This document shows positions 7,442-14,794 of a stretch of DNA of 44,169 nucleotides, one piece after another (the first letter of the stretch is position 1; each line of letters starts with the position of its first letter). Below the pieces are notes generated by a model, which saw only the letters and a program-made list of their open reading frames with translations, had not been told where the DNA came from and did no database searches. The DNA is from Streptomyces natalensis ATCC 27448 (lineage in GTDB: Bacteria > Actinomycetota > Actinomycetes > Streptomycetales > Streptomycetaceae). Location: assembly GCF_000935125.1 (NCBI RefSeq), contig NZ_JRKI01000037.1, positions 1 to 44,169 on the forward strand. Direction: 5' to 3'. A program made the translations under genes and the position numbers.

Positions 7442-9235
7442 TCATGCCGCGGGAGTGAAGTCGTCCTGGCGCAGCGCCTTGGCGGCAGCGCGTTCGCTGA
7501 TCGCGGCCGTGGCTTTGGCGGATGCGGCGCCCAGCTTCTTGGCGTCGCGGCCCTTGTACCAGGGCTTGAGGTCGATACTCGCGAGGCGGATACCGGTGGC
7601 CATCAACACGGCGGTGCCCTTGGGCATCGCGCGGAGCACGTCCAGCGGCAACACCCGCTCCTGGCGCATCGAGACCGAGGTGGACTTTCCCGACTCGCCG
7701 GTGGAGACCGAGACCGTCCGCACGTCGTGCTCACCACCGAGGCGCGAGATCTTGTCGGCGAAGTCCGCGTCGTCCATGCCCGAGCCGATCACCTTGATCG
7801 TCGCGGCGGAGAGCAGCGAGTCCATGCCGGACTGGCCCCAGACCCTCACGCCCTGCTGGTAGGACTGCAGGATCGTCATCGGGATGACGCCGCGGGAGCC
7901 GAGATGCGAGTACAGGTCCGGCAGGTCGGCGATCTTGCAGACGTTGGCGGCCTCGTCCAGGATCGCCAGCAGTGGGGCGTCGAGACGGCCACCGTCGCGT
8001 TCGGCCTGGATGACCGCGGCGCGCATGACGGCGTCGGCGGCTGCGGCGATGATCGCCGAGGCGGAGCCACCGCCGTCCTTCGACAGCAGATACAAGGTGT
8101 CCTTGCTGGTCGCGAACGCCTCCGGCTTGAACTCCCGTACCTTTTCAAGGCTGTTGGGTGGGGTGACCCAGGCGGCGATGCCGGGGTCGAGGAGGCAGCT
8201 GGCGTACTGGCGGGCGGTTTCGAAGATGCCGTCGCGGGTTTCGACCGCGCCGGCCACGGTGCCCTGGAGCTGTGCTGCGACTGCGTCGAAACCGGCGTCC
8301 TGGAGCAGATCGACCGCCGTGCGGTCGGCTGGCGAGGCCAGCCAGGCCAGGACGTCCGTGACAGGGCGTCGGGCTTGGGCGGCGGCCAGGAAGAAGGCGG
8401 TGAGGGTGTTGGCGGCGGCCGTGGACCAGAAGTCGCCTGCACTGGATTCGTCGACGGAGGCGGTGACGAAGTGCCCGGCGAGGCGCCGGGCCCCGGCGAG
8501 ATCGCGGGCGTCGGCGAGGACGTCCCACCACATGGTCTGTGGCGCGTGGGCGATCTGCTGCGGATCCAGCGTCCACACCGTACCGACCTCGGCTCGGGCG
8601 TCGATGGTTGCGGTGTAGGCGTCGCGTGCCGCCTTGTTGGAGGTCAGCAGCACGGGGCCGGGGGCGCGCAGGATGGCGGGGATGGCCAGGCCGGAGGTTT
8701 TGCCGGAGCGGGGGGCCATGATCGCTAGGATCACGTCCTCCCAGGAGGAGCGGAGTTCGTCCTTGCCCGGTGTGAAGGTGCCCAGCAGGACGCCCCGGTC
8801 GTCGGGGGCGACGTCCTTGGGCTTCTTGCCCGCCAGGCTGGGGCGCAGGTCGATGGCCTTGTCGGCGATCTGCTTGGCCAGGAGAGGTTCCAGGTCACGT
8901 CGGGTGGCCAGCCCCGACGGGCTGCTGCGGTAGCGCAGCCAGACCTTCGCGGTGACGACGGTGGTGGCTATGAGGACGAGGGCGGGCAGGACGTAGCAGC
9001 CGGTGATCAGGGCGGGCTGCGGCAGATGAGGCCAGACCCGCTCCGGATGAAGAAACGCTTCTTCAGGGTGGTAGGCGGCCCATGGGTCGGAGCCGGCGAC
9101 GGCGTTGGTGAGGTTGCCGAACAGCCAGGCCAGCGAGCCTCCTGCCATGCCGAGCCCGGCGACGGCGAGCAGGAGGTAGAGGAGGAGGTCGGTACCGGTG
9201 GTGGTCGAGGGCGTGCTGGTGCGTGGGGACGACAA
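7442..9235 (-). CDS. VirD4/TraG-type conjugation coupling ATPase
   Basis: This 597-residue protein links DNA substrate to the transfer channel. Two N-terminal membrane segments are visible (about 16-40, LLLYLLLAVAGLGMAGGSLA; about 75-95, LITGCYVLPALVLIATTVV). Walker A is APRSGKTS near residue 175 and Walker B LLAILDEAANV near 424. The TraG/VirD4 C-terminal signature PMTILQSYQQGVRVWG follows, with KVIGSGMDDADFADKISRLG. The start is a TTG with GGAA upstream; no better candidate precedes the first membrane segment. It would act at the cytoplasmic face with the VirB4-like ATPase encoded at 12766-14274. Length and motif order are normal for the family. Confidence 0.92.
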   Translation of the reverse strand: MSSPRTSTPSTTTGTDLLLYLLLAVAGLGMAGGSLAWLFGNLTNAVAGSDPWAAYHPEEAFLHPERVWPHLPQPALITGCYVLPALVLIATTVVTAKVWLRYRSSPSGLATRRDLEPLLAKQIADKAIDLRPSLAGKKPKDVAPDDRGVLLGTFTPGKDELRSSWEDVILAIMAPRSGKTSGLAIPAILRAPGPVLLTSNKAARDAYTATIDARAEVGTVWTLDPQQIAHAPQTMWWDVLADARDLAGARRLAGHFVTASVDESSAGDFWSTAAANTLTAFFLAAAQARRPVTDVLAWLASPADRTAVDLLQDAGFDAVAAQLQGTVAGAVETRDGIFETARQYASCLLDPGIAAWVTPPNSLEKVREFKPEAFATSKDTLYLLSKDGGGSASAIIAAAADAVMRAAVIQAERDGGRLDAPLLAILDEAANVCKIADLPDLYSHLGSRGVIPMTILQSYQQGVRVWGQSGMDSLLSAATIKVIGSGMDDADFADKISRLGGEHDVRTVSVSTGESGKSTSVSMRQERVLPLDVLRAMPKGTAVLMATGIRLASIDLKPWYKGRDAKKLGAASAKATAAISERAAAKALRQDDFTPAA

Positions 9236-9323
9236 GGTGAGTTCCAGGTGGCGCGGCGCGGTGAGGGACGGCGGGGCGGCGCGTTGTTCTGGTGATCACG
9301 AGGACTCCTGGAAGCCGTTGGGT

Positions 9324-9755
9324 CTACGGGCGGAGGGAGGCGGCGGTCTGTGTGTTCGTCGCCGTGTGCGTGTGCGTGTCGGTGGTCGGGCTGGTGAGCC
9401 GGTCGGGGTGGTCGGGGCGGCGCTCGCGGATCTCGGCCCATGTGGCGGCGAGCGTGGAATCGCAGACGAGGTGGGAGGCGATGTCGGTGTAGTGGCCCGC
9501 ATGAATCAGATGGACCATGGCCTGGGTGGCACGGGCCTTCTGCTCCGCCTCGCTCAGCCCTTCGGGCAGGCGCAGACGGAAGGCTGTGGGCGTCCTTTCG
9601 AAGCCGCAGGCCAGGAAGATCCGGCGGGCGCAGTTGTTGCGGCAGTCGGCGATGACCGCGCCGCTGGTCGGGTCGCGGTAGATCTCGGCTTCCCGCCCGT
9701 ACACCTCGTTCAGGGAGGAGATGCAGCGGGACAGGAATCGGCTGATGCGAGACAT
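9324..9755 (-). CDS. Hypothetical protein with shared element domain (copy 1)
   Basis: This 143-residue protein has a domain of about 75 residues (REAEIYRDPTSGAVIADC, RRIFLACGFERTPTAFRL, RLPEGLSEAEQKARATQAM, HLIHAGHYTDIASHLV) that aligns by eye with domains in the proteins at 10872-11579 and 11607-12320. The common pattern is a short strand, a helix ending in [CRQ]-x-[GH]F, an aromatic-L-[LT]-x-E turn, a helix, then AGxxVxxD-like. The C-terminus is a His/Thr repeat (TDTHTHTATNTQT). The ATG at 9755 has AAAGG 8 bases upstream. No function is known to me. Confidence 0.7.
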   Translation of the reverse strand: MSRISRFLSRCISSLNEVYGREAEIYRDPTSGAVIADCRNNCARRIFLACGFERTPTAFRLRLPEGLSEAEQKARATQAMVHLIHAGHYTDIASHLVCDSTLAATWAEIRERRPDHPDRLTSPTTDTHTHTATNTQTAASLRP

Positions 9756-9790
9756 GAGGATGGCCTTTCTGAAGAAGAGCTGGTGGCGGG

Positions 9791-10297
9791 TCAGGCAGCG
9801 AGCTGGACGGTCAGGGCGCCGGCGTAGTGGTCACATGCGGAGCGTGCGTGGAAGGTGTCCTGATGGATCCGGGCCCAGCGCCCGTCCTGGCGGATCACGT
9901 TGGCGACGAGATCCACCGAGCGGCGGCTCCGGCGCAACGCGACCCATCGGCAGGCGGCCGTGTCGCCGTCGGGCTCGATTCCCGCGGCGGCGACGATGGC
10001 CTTCACCAGGGCCGCCCACTGCTCGTCGGACAGGATGCGGCCGGTGTGGTTGACCACGGAGCAGTGCCAGGCGGGACGGGCCGGCCGTCGTCCGGTGCGC
10101 TGCTCGCGTGCATGGAGAGGCTCATCGAGCAGCTGTGCCAGGTGCGCGAGGGAGAGCGCGTTCGCGGCTTCCAGGTGCGGCGACCAGGCGGCGAGGAGGT
10201 AGGGCTCGAAGCCTTCGTCTCGGTTGGCGTGGAGCGTGGTGAGGAGTGCTGCGGTGTCGGCGGAGCGCCGTATGTGGCAGTCGAAGGACGGATGCAC
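9791..10297 (-). CDS. Relaxase-like protein lacking metal-binding histidines
   Basis: This 168-residue protein resembles the core of actinobacterial Mob-type relaxases: PAWHCSVVNHTGRILSDEQW, then ACRWVALRRSRRSVDLVAN, then VIRQDGR and a closing ARSACDHYAG. In active relaxases the middle segment normally reads like WVAVRHADDHIHIVAT, where the H-x-H pair binds metal for strand nicking. Here H-I-H is S-V-D and the earlier His is Arg, so nicking activity is unlikely. The GTG at 10297 has GAAAGG upstream. It may be an accessory DNA-binding factor or a degenerate paralogue of a relaxase encoded elsewhere. The family comparison is from memory of the motif. Confidence 0.6.
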   Translation of the reverse strand: MHPSFDCHIRRSADTAALLTTLHANRDEGFEPYLLAAWSPHLEAANALSLAHLAQLLDEPLHAREQRTGRRPARPAWHCSVVNHTGRILSDEQWAALVKAIVAAAGIEPDGDTAACRWVALRRSRRSVDLVANVIRQDGRWARIHQDTFHARSACDHYAGALTVQLAA

Positions 10298-10329
10298 GGC
10301 AGAGCCTTTCGGGAGAAGGGGGGAGGGTT

Positions 10330-10827
10330 TTAGAAGTGGGGGTTTTCGTTCGGCCGGTCGCTCTCGGCGGCGGCGTCCAGCAGTTCTGGCAGGTCGGCGG
10401 GGTCGGCGTCGCGCTGGTCGATCCACCAGCCGGCGCGGGTCAGGGGTCGCACCGCGTCCTCGATGGCCTCCCATTCCGCTTCGCTGGTGGTGCCGTCGAG
10501 GACGAGGGCGGTGTAGGCGGCGGAGACGAGCTGGTGGCGGCATCGGGTGCCCCAGGCGATGGCACGGTCGGTGCCCTCCAGATCGGGCATGCGGTACTGC
10601 TCGGACCACTCCCGGGCTTCGGCCTGCTCGGCGGCCCGCTTCTTCGCCAGCCACTCGGCCTTCGACTCGGCATCCTCGCCCTGGGCGGCCCGCCAGCAGT
10701 CGGTGCAGTCGCGTGCTGAGAGCCAGCGGGCGTAGCCGGCACGCCGGTCGGCCGACCGGTCGGCAAGGTCGGCCTCGGTGGTGTGCCCGCAGGCGTGGTC
10801 GATGGTCCACAGCGTCTTGACGGCCAT
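10330..10827 (-). CDS. Hypothetical protein with possible zinc-binding Cys/His motif
   Basis: This 165-residue protein was not assigned to a family. Near the N-terminus it has IDHACGHTTEADL and, about 25 residues later, SARDCTDCWRAA; the C-x-H plus C-x2-C set could hold a zinc ion. A charged helix follows (DAESKAEWLAKKRAAEQAEA), then a domain containing GTRCRHQLVSAAYTALVLDG. There is no membrane segment. The ATG at 10827 has a clear AGGAG 8 bases upstream. It lies in the same-strand run between the shared-domain genes and the relaxase-like gene, so a role in DNA processing or its control is plausible but not shown. Confidence 0.7.
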   Translation of the reverse strand: MAVKTLWTIDHACGHTTEADLADRSADRRAGYARWLSARDCTDCWRAAQGEDAESKAEWLAKKRAAEQAEAREWSEQYRMPDLEGTDRAIAWGTRCRHQLVSAAYTALVLDGTTSEAEWEAIEDAVRPLTRAGWWIDQRDADPADLPELLDAAAESDRPNENPHF

Positions 10828-10871
10828 GACAGGAACTCCTTCTTCTGTGCTTCTGGGATCGGAACGGGTGG

Positions 10872-11579
10872 TCAGCGTGTACGGCGGGGACTGGGCGGCG
10901 CGTCGCGGGAGCGGGGTGCTTCTTCCGGGACCGCAGCAAGGTCGGCTGGGCGTTTCGGTGAGGACTCCACGGCCGCGCGGGCACGGGCGGTGTACGTGAC
11001 GGAGGGGACGTCGGTGGGCTTCGGGTGCGGAACGTCGGCCAACCGGTCGCCGAGGAAGGCGACATGGTGCGCGATCGTGCGCAGATGCTGGCCCAGCTCC
11101 CGGCCGCCCGGGGTATCGAGCCGCTCGCACCAGGCCGCAGCGGTGTCCACGAACTCCTCAAGATCACCGACGGCACCATGGTGCTCATCGAGGATCTGCC
11201 CCAGCACATCGGCGACATCTGCCGAACGACGCAGCTCGTGCAACTCGCCGGTCAGCGCGGTCAACGACTGCCCAGGCTGCGTTGTACGTGCGGCCACGCC
11301 GTTCGGTGTGGGGACGGGCGGCGGCACCATGATGCGGGGATCGGCAGCGACGGTATGACCGGAGCGCTGGAACTCGCGGGAGGCGGCGGCCACGGTCCGG
11401 ACCGCGGTGTTGTGTGGTGTCCCCTCCGGCAGGAGATAGACGTCCAGGTCCTGGCTGTAGCGGAAGTGGTGCTGGCGCAGGACCTCGTCCAGGTGCGGCC
11501 GGTCATCCGCTACCGCGGCGCCCACACCAAGATCGGGGTGAACTCCGAAGGCAACGTCGGGCTCGTAGGGCAGGTTCAT
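10872..11579 (-). CDS. Hypothetical protein with shared element domain (copy 2)
   Basis: This 235-residue protein opens with the domain shared with 9324-9755 and 11607-12320: VHPDLGVGAAVADDRPHLDE, VLRQHHFRYSQDLDVYLLPE, then a helix and RSGHTVAADPRIMV. A central helical region follows (QSLTALTGELHELRRSADVA, GQILDEHHGAVGDLEEFVDT), then a Pro/Arg/Ala-rich tail. It was not assigned to a named family. The ATG at 11579 was chosen over the adjacent GTG because GGAG lies 8 bases upstream. Confidence 0.7.
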   Translation of the reverse strand: MNLPYEPDVAFGVHPDLGVGAAVADDRPHLDEVLRQHHFRYSQDLDVYLLPEGTPHNTAVRTVAAASREFQRSGHTVAADPRIMVPPPVPTPNGVAARTTQPGQSLTALTGELHELRRSADVADVLGQILDEHHGAVGDLEEFVDTAAAWCERLDTPGGRELGQHLRTIAHHVAFLGDRLADVPHPKPTDVPSVTYTARARAAVESSPKRPADLAAVPEEAPRSRDAPPSPRRTR

Positions 11580-11606
11580 CACGAAGACTCCTTCGAGGCA
11601 GCGGCG

Positions 11607-12320
11607 TCAGCGGGCGCGGACCGGCTGCTGGGTGCCGGTAGCCGGGTGGTAGGCGACGGCGGCGGCTGTCTGTTGCGGCAGCGCGACGTCGGCACGGGCC
11701 GGGGAGATGGCGGTGGCGGCCTGAGCGCGGCGCTGCATCATCGACAACCTCGGATCACGACGCTCATTGCCGGGCATCGCGTAAAAGGCATCGAACGCGC
11801 GACCGGTGTGCTCCAGCCGGGACTCGACGTACCGCAGGTCGTCCTCGCCACGGAGCAGCAGGCCCTCGCGGGTACGTACGTCGGTGCCGACCGCGCGCAG
11901 CGTGCCCTCACGGTCACGCACCTGGTCGTGCACCACGATCTGAGCAGCCCGTATGTCAGCGTCGAGCGCGCGGGCGGACGCGAAGGCCGCCTGCCCGACA
12001 CTGGGCACCTGTGCGGCGGAACGATTCTCCAGTCGGCCAAGACCTTGGTGGGGGGTGAGCGGGGTGTGGGGATTGAGGTCGTATGCAGCGTCGGAGGTGA
12101 CGTGGTACTGCGCGGCCCGCAGGGACTGGACCGCCTGCTGTCCTTGGCGGGTCGGGTCGCGGTTCGGCTCGGTGAGGGCGTAGAGGTTGCTGCCGGGCAG
12201 CCGCTCGAAGCCGACCCGCCGCAGTATGTGGTCGACGACGTGGTTTTCGTGGGAAGCAGCTGCCACGACGCCGTAGCGGTCGTGGTGGCTGACGGTGATG
12301 TGCGGACGTGTTTCCGCCAC
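11607..12320 (-). CDS. Hypothetical protein with shared element domain (copy 3)
   Basis: This 237-residue protein begins with the shared domain (HITVSHHDRYGVVAAA, HILRRVGFERLPGSNLYAL, then QQAVQSLRAAQYHVTSDAAY). A middle region rich in Arg and Asp follows (ASARALDADIRAAQIVVHDQ, RTREGLLLRGEDDLRYVESR), which may be a long helix. The GTG at 12320 has GAGGTG 9 bases upstream and gives the domain its proper N-terminus; the frame is open for 41 more codons, but that extension looks non-coding. The second copy of a 36-bp box lies about 54 bases upstream. Confidence 0.7.
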   Translation of the reverse strand: MAETRPHITVSHHDRYGVVAAASHENHVVDHILRRVGFERLPGSNLYALTEPNRDPTRQGQQAVQSLRAAQYHVTSDAAYDLNPHTPLTPHQGLGRLENRSAAQVPSVGQAAFASARALDADIRAAQIVVHDQVRDREGTLRAVGTDVRTREGLLLRGEDDLRYVESRLEHTGRAFDAFYAMPGNERRDPRLSMMQRRAQAATAISPARADVALPQQTAAAVAYHPATGTQQPVRAR

Positions 12321-12373
12321 GAGAAGTGCACCTCGCAGAGGTTGGGGCCGTGCGGACGACGAGGCTGCGGCCC

Positions 12374-12409
12374 AAAGACGGGTTTGGTGATGCCGGAAAA
12401 ATGCGCTAG
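12374..12409 (-). promoter_or_regulatory. 36-bp box, copy 2
   Basis: This is a near copy of 4129-4164, sharing TTTCCGGCATNNCCAAACC, the flanking CTA and the terminal CTTT at identical spacing. It lies upstream of the gene starting at 12320. It may be an operator shared by two transcription units of the element. Confidence 0.45.
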
Positions 12410-12472
12410 CGCGAGCGAGGCCGACGTTGGTGCCCATGTACATCGACCGGCGCCGAGGCGGCGCGATTGGCT

Positions 12473-12667
12473 TCAGCCATGACGGGGCCCGGTGCGATCA
12501 CCCGCGGGTACCTGGTGTGCCGTACTCGTGCGGCGAGTCTCATCCAGTACGCCGAAGGGGCCTGTAGCCAAAGGGATGTGGCTATGGGTGGCGTTGGCCT
12601 TGGCGGCGTCGATGTAGAGCTGGACGAGCCGACGTGCGGCACGGCGGATGGTGGTCTGTAGAGGCAT
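12473..12667 (-). CDS. Small basic hypothetical protein
   Basis: This 64-residue protein starts with a basic amphipathic helix (TIRRAARRLVQLYIDAAKAN) and ends in a Thr/Arg/Gly-rich tail. The ATG at 12667 has AGGA about 10 bases upstream. It lies just after the strong hairpin at 12705-12737, so it may be read only by readthrough or from its own promoter. It was not recognised. The tail could be out of frame relative to an ancestral longer protein, so it may also be a truncated gene. Confidence 0.45.
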   Translation of the reverse strand: MPLQTTIRRAARRLVQLYIDAAKANATHSHIPLATGPFGVLDETRRTSTAHQVPAGDRTGPRHG

Positions 12668-12704
12668 GGGAACGGATTCCTTCAGATGCTTGGGAGGGGA
12701 GGGC

Positions 12705-12737
12705 GGGGGGAGCCGAAGTGCGGCTTCGGCTCCCCCC
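12705..12737 (-). terminator. Strong 14-bp hairpin after VirB4-like gene
   Basis: GGGGGGAGCCGAAG and CTTCGGCTCCCCCC form a perfect 14-bp stem with a TGCGG loop, starting about 28 bases after the VirB4-like stop. It divides the conjugation block into a channel part (upstream) and an accessory part (downstream). Confidence 0.75.
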
Positions 12738-12765
12738 GCGGGGTGAGCCCGGTCAGCGGATGCGC

Positions 12766-14274
12766 TCAGGCGGACATCCGGGCGTCTGTGTCGAACAACT
12801 CGCGTTCACGCGGGTGGAGGAGGTGTTGAGTAATGAACGACCGGCCCGCGACCTTCCACAGGCCGCGCCCCTTGGTGAGGGCGGACACGGCCTGGGTCTC
12901 CACGCCGGTCAGTCCCAGCAGGGCTGCGGCGGAGGTGAGTTGGTCGGCTTCCTGGCGGTAGATGATGCGGGTTGAGCAGTCGGTGAGCAGACCTTCTGCC
13001 AGCGCCCGGCCTCGGGAGCCGGCATCGCCTGCGGTCAGCAGGTCGCTGAGGCGGTGGATCACCATGAGGTTGGCGATGCCAAGACCACGTGAGAGCTTCC
13101 ACTGGCTTTGCATGCGCTCCAGCAGGGCGACGTGCCGCATGACGCGCCATGCCTCGTCGTAGATCACCCAGCGCCGTCCGCCGGTGGGGTCGGCGAGCGC
13201 GGACTCCATCCATGCTGAGGCGCAGGTCATGGCCAGGACGAGCGCGGTGTCGTCGCCGGCCCCGCCCAGGCGGGAGAGATCGATGGACAGCATCGGGGCA
13301 TTGGGGTCGAAGGCCACGGTGCTGGGGGCGTCGAACATCCCGGCCAGGTCGCCGTGTACGAGCCTGCGCAGCGCGTGGGCCAGGTCCTCGGCTGCGTGCC
13401 CGAGTCGCCCGGTCCGCTCGCCGAGCGCGGAGTCGAGCTGCTCAGGGGAAGCGAGCGCGTGCGCGACGTCGCCCAGGAGCGGGGTGGTGCCGTTGGCCTC
13501 GGCGTGCGAGACGGCCTGATTGAGCGCCACATCCAGAGCGGTGTGCTCCATCGGATGCAGATCCCGTCGCAGGACGGTTTTCGCGAGGGAGCCGAGGAGG
13601 AGAAGGCGGCGCTTGCGAACCTCGCCTGCCCAGTCCTCCTCGCCGACGCCGTGTGGCCTGGCGGGTGCGTCCAGGGGGTTGAGCCGTCCGGGCAGGCCGC
13701 GGCCGAGGGCGATGGTCTGGCCGCCCAGCTCCTGGGCGACGACAGTCCACTCACCCTTCGGGTCGCAGGGGACGTAGATCCGGTAGCCGAAGGCCACGGC
13801 CCGCAGGGCGAGGGACTTGGCCAGGGCGGACTTGCCCATGCCGATGATCCCGGCGAGCAGGATGTTCGGATTCGTGAACCCGTCGAGACGCCCGTAGAGG
13901 GCGAACGGGTCGTACGTAAATGCCGCTTCGGCGTGGACGTCGCGGCCGATGTAGATGCCCTGGGCGCCGAGGCCGCCCTCGGCGAGGAACGGATACGCGC
14001 CGCTTGCGGTGGCGGTCGTCATGCGGTGGGCGGGGAGCTTGAGACGGCCGCCGCGGGCGGAGTACGGGCCGGGTCGGCCGGCGGCCGGGTAGGTGGCCCG
14101 CAGCTCGGGGTCGATGCCGGGTTCGGCGCGGTGGGCTTTGGGGCGTGCGGCGTGGCGGGCCTGGTCGCGGGCGGCGGCGAACTGGTTGCGGGCCGCGCGG
14201 GCGGTGCGGCGGTCGCTTTTGCGGGGGACGAACAGCGGGCTGGCGCTGGCGCGGTCGCGGGTGTGGGTGGGCAT
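12766..14274 (-). CDS. VirB4-like conjugation ATPase
   Basis: This 502-residue protein would power assembly or substrate movement in the transfer channel. Walker A is GIIGMGKSALAKS (about residues 143-155), after LDGFTNPNILLA. Walker B is RWVIYDEAWRVM (near 371), followed by QSQWKLSRGLGIANLMVIHR, typical of VirB4/TraC C-terminal domains. The first 80 residues are basic and probably disordered. The N-terminal VirB4 domain is missing, as is usual in actinobacterial systems where that part appears to be carried by a separate SCO6880-type protein. The ATG at 14274 has GGAG upstream. It lies directly after a small gene and the SCO6880-like gene. Confidence 0.9.
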   Translation of the reverse strand: MPTHTRDRASASPLFVPRKSDRRTARAARNQFAAARDQARHAARPKAHRAEPGIDPELRATYPAAGRPGPYSARGGRLKLPAHRMTTATASGAYPFLAEGGLGAQGIYIGRDVHAEAAFTYDPFALYGRLDGFTNPNILLAGIIGMGKSALAKSLALRAVAFGYRIYVPCDPKGEWTVVAQELGGQTIALGRGLPGRLNPLDAPARPHGVGEEDWAGEVRKRRLLLLGSLAKTVLRRDLHPMEHTALDVALNQAVSHAEANGTTPLLGDVAHALASPEQLDSALGERTGRLGHAAEDLAHALRRLVHGDLAGMFDAPSTVAFDPNAPMLSIDLSRLGGAGDDTALVLAMTCASAWMESALADPTGGRRWVIYDEAWRVMRHVALLERMQSQWKLSRGLGIANLMVIHRLSDLLTAGDAGSRGRALAEGLLTDCSTRIIYRQEADQLTSAAALLGLTGVETQAVSALTKGRGLWKVAGRSFITQHLLHPRERELFDTDARMSA

Positions 14275-14292
14275 GACGGGTGCTCCAGCGGG

Positions 14293-14748
14293 TCAGTGGC
14301 GGGTCAGGCCGGTGAACGGGTCGCGCAGATCGGCCGGGGTGTGGTCACGGCGGACGTGTGCGGCGGTGGCCAGGTGGCGCTGGCAGATGGTGAGTTCGGG
14401 CGCGCCTTCGGGGAGCCGGGCCCGGCACGCTTCCCGCGTGCGGGGTCGGCCGGTGCCGGGGTGAGGGGCTGCGTGGTAGGCGTCGTGGAGGTGCTCGGCG
14501 GCCTGCCACAGGCGGATCCGGCAGGCCCGCAGGTGATCGCCCTCGGCCTCGGCCACCGGGGTGGTGCGGGCGGTGTGGGTGTCGAGGAGGCCGTACAGGG
14601 CGGTGAGGTGGGCGTGGAGTGCGTCCAGCTCGGTGCGGTGTGCGGCCATGGGCCCGGTGGGAAGGTTGATCGCCCGGTGGAAGTCGAGCGCTGCGGTGGC
14701 GAACGGGACGAAGTCCGAAGCCAGGTCGGGCAGGGGGTCGGTCGGCAT
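14293..14748 (-). CDS. Hypothetical protein in transfer operon
   Basis: This 151-residue, mostly helical protein was not recognised with confidence. It contains FVPFATAALDFHRAINLP, RTELDALHAHLTALYGLLD, ACRIRLWQAAEHLHDAYHA and LTICQRHLATAAHVRRDHTP. It is rich in His and Ala and has no membrane segment or signal peptide. The ATG at 14748 has AAGGG upstream. It sits between the SCO6880-like and VirB4-like genes with gaps of 46 and 18 bases, so it is co-transcribed with them and likely has an accessory role in transfer. Confidence 0.75.
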   Translation of the reverse strand: MPTDPLPDLASDFVPFATAALDFHRAINLPTGPMAAHRTELDALHAHLTALYGLLDTHTARTTPVAEAEGDHLRACRIRLWQAAEHLHDAYHAAPHPGTGRPRTREACRARLPEGAPELTICQRHLATAAHVRRDHTPADLRDPFTGLTRH

Positions 14749-14794
14749 GGGAGAGGGGCCCTTCGGGTGAGCGCGGTGGTGGTGCTGGAGGGCG

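Noticed and set aside
6950..8728. Long plus-strand open frame opposite the coupling-protein and DnaB-N genes
   Set aside because: It is the high-G+C antisense shadow of clearly recognisable minus-strand genes and shows Gly/Arg/Val-rich composition without motifs.
12321..12443. Longer N-terminus for the gene starting at 12320
   Set aside because: The extra 41 codons are Ala/Arg/Ser-rich, overlap the duplicated 36-bp box, and lack a ribosome site, whereas GTG 12320 has GAGGTG.
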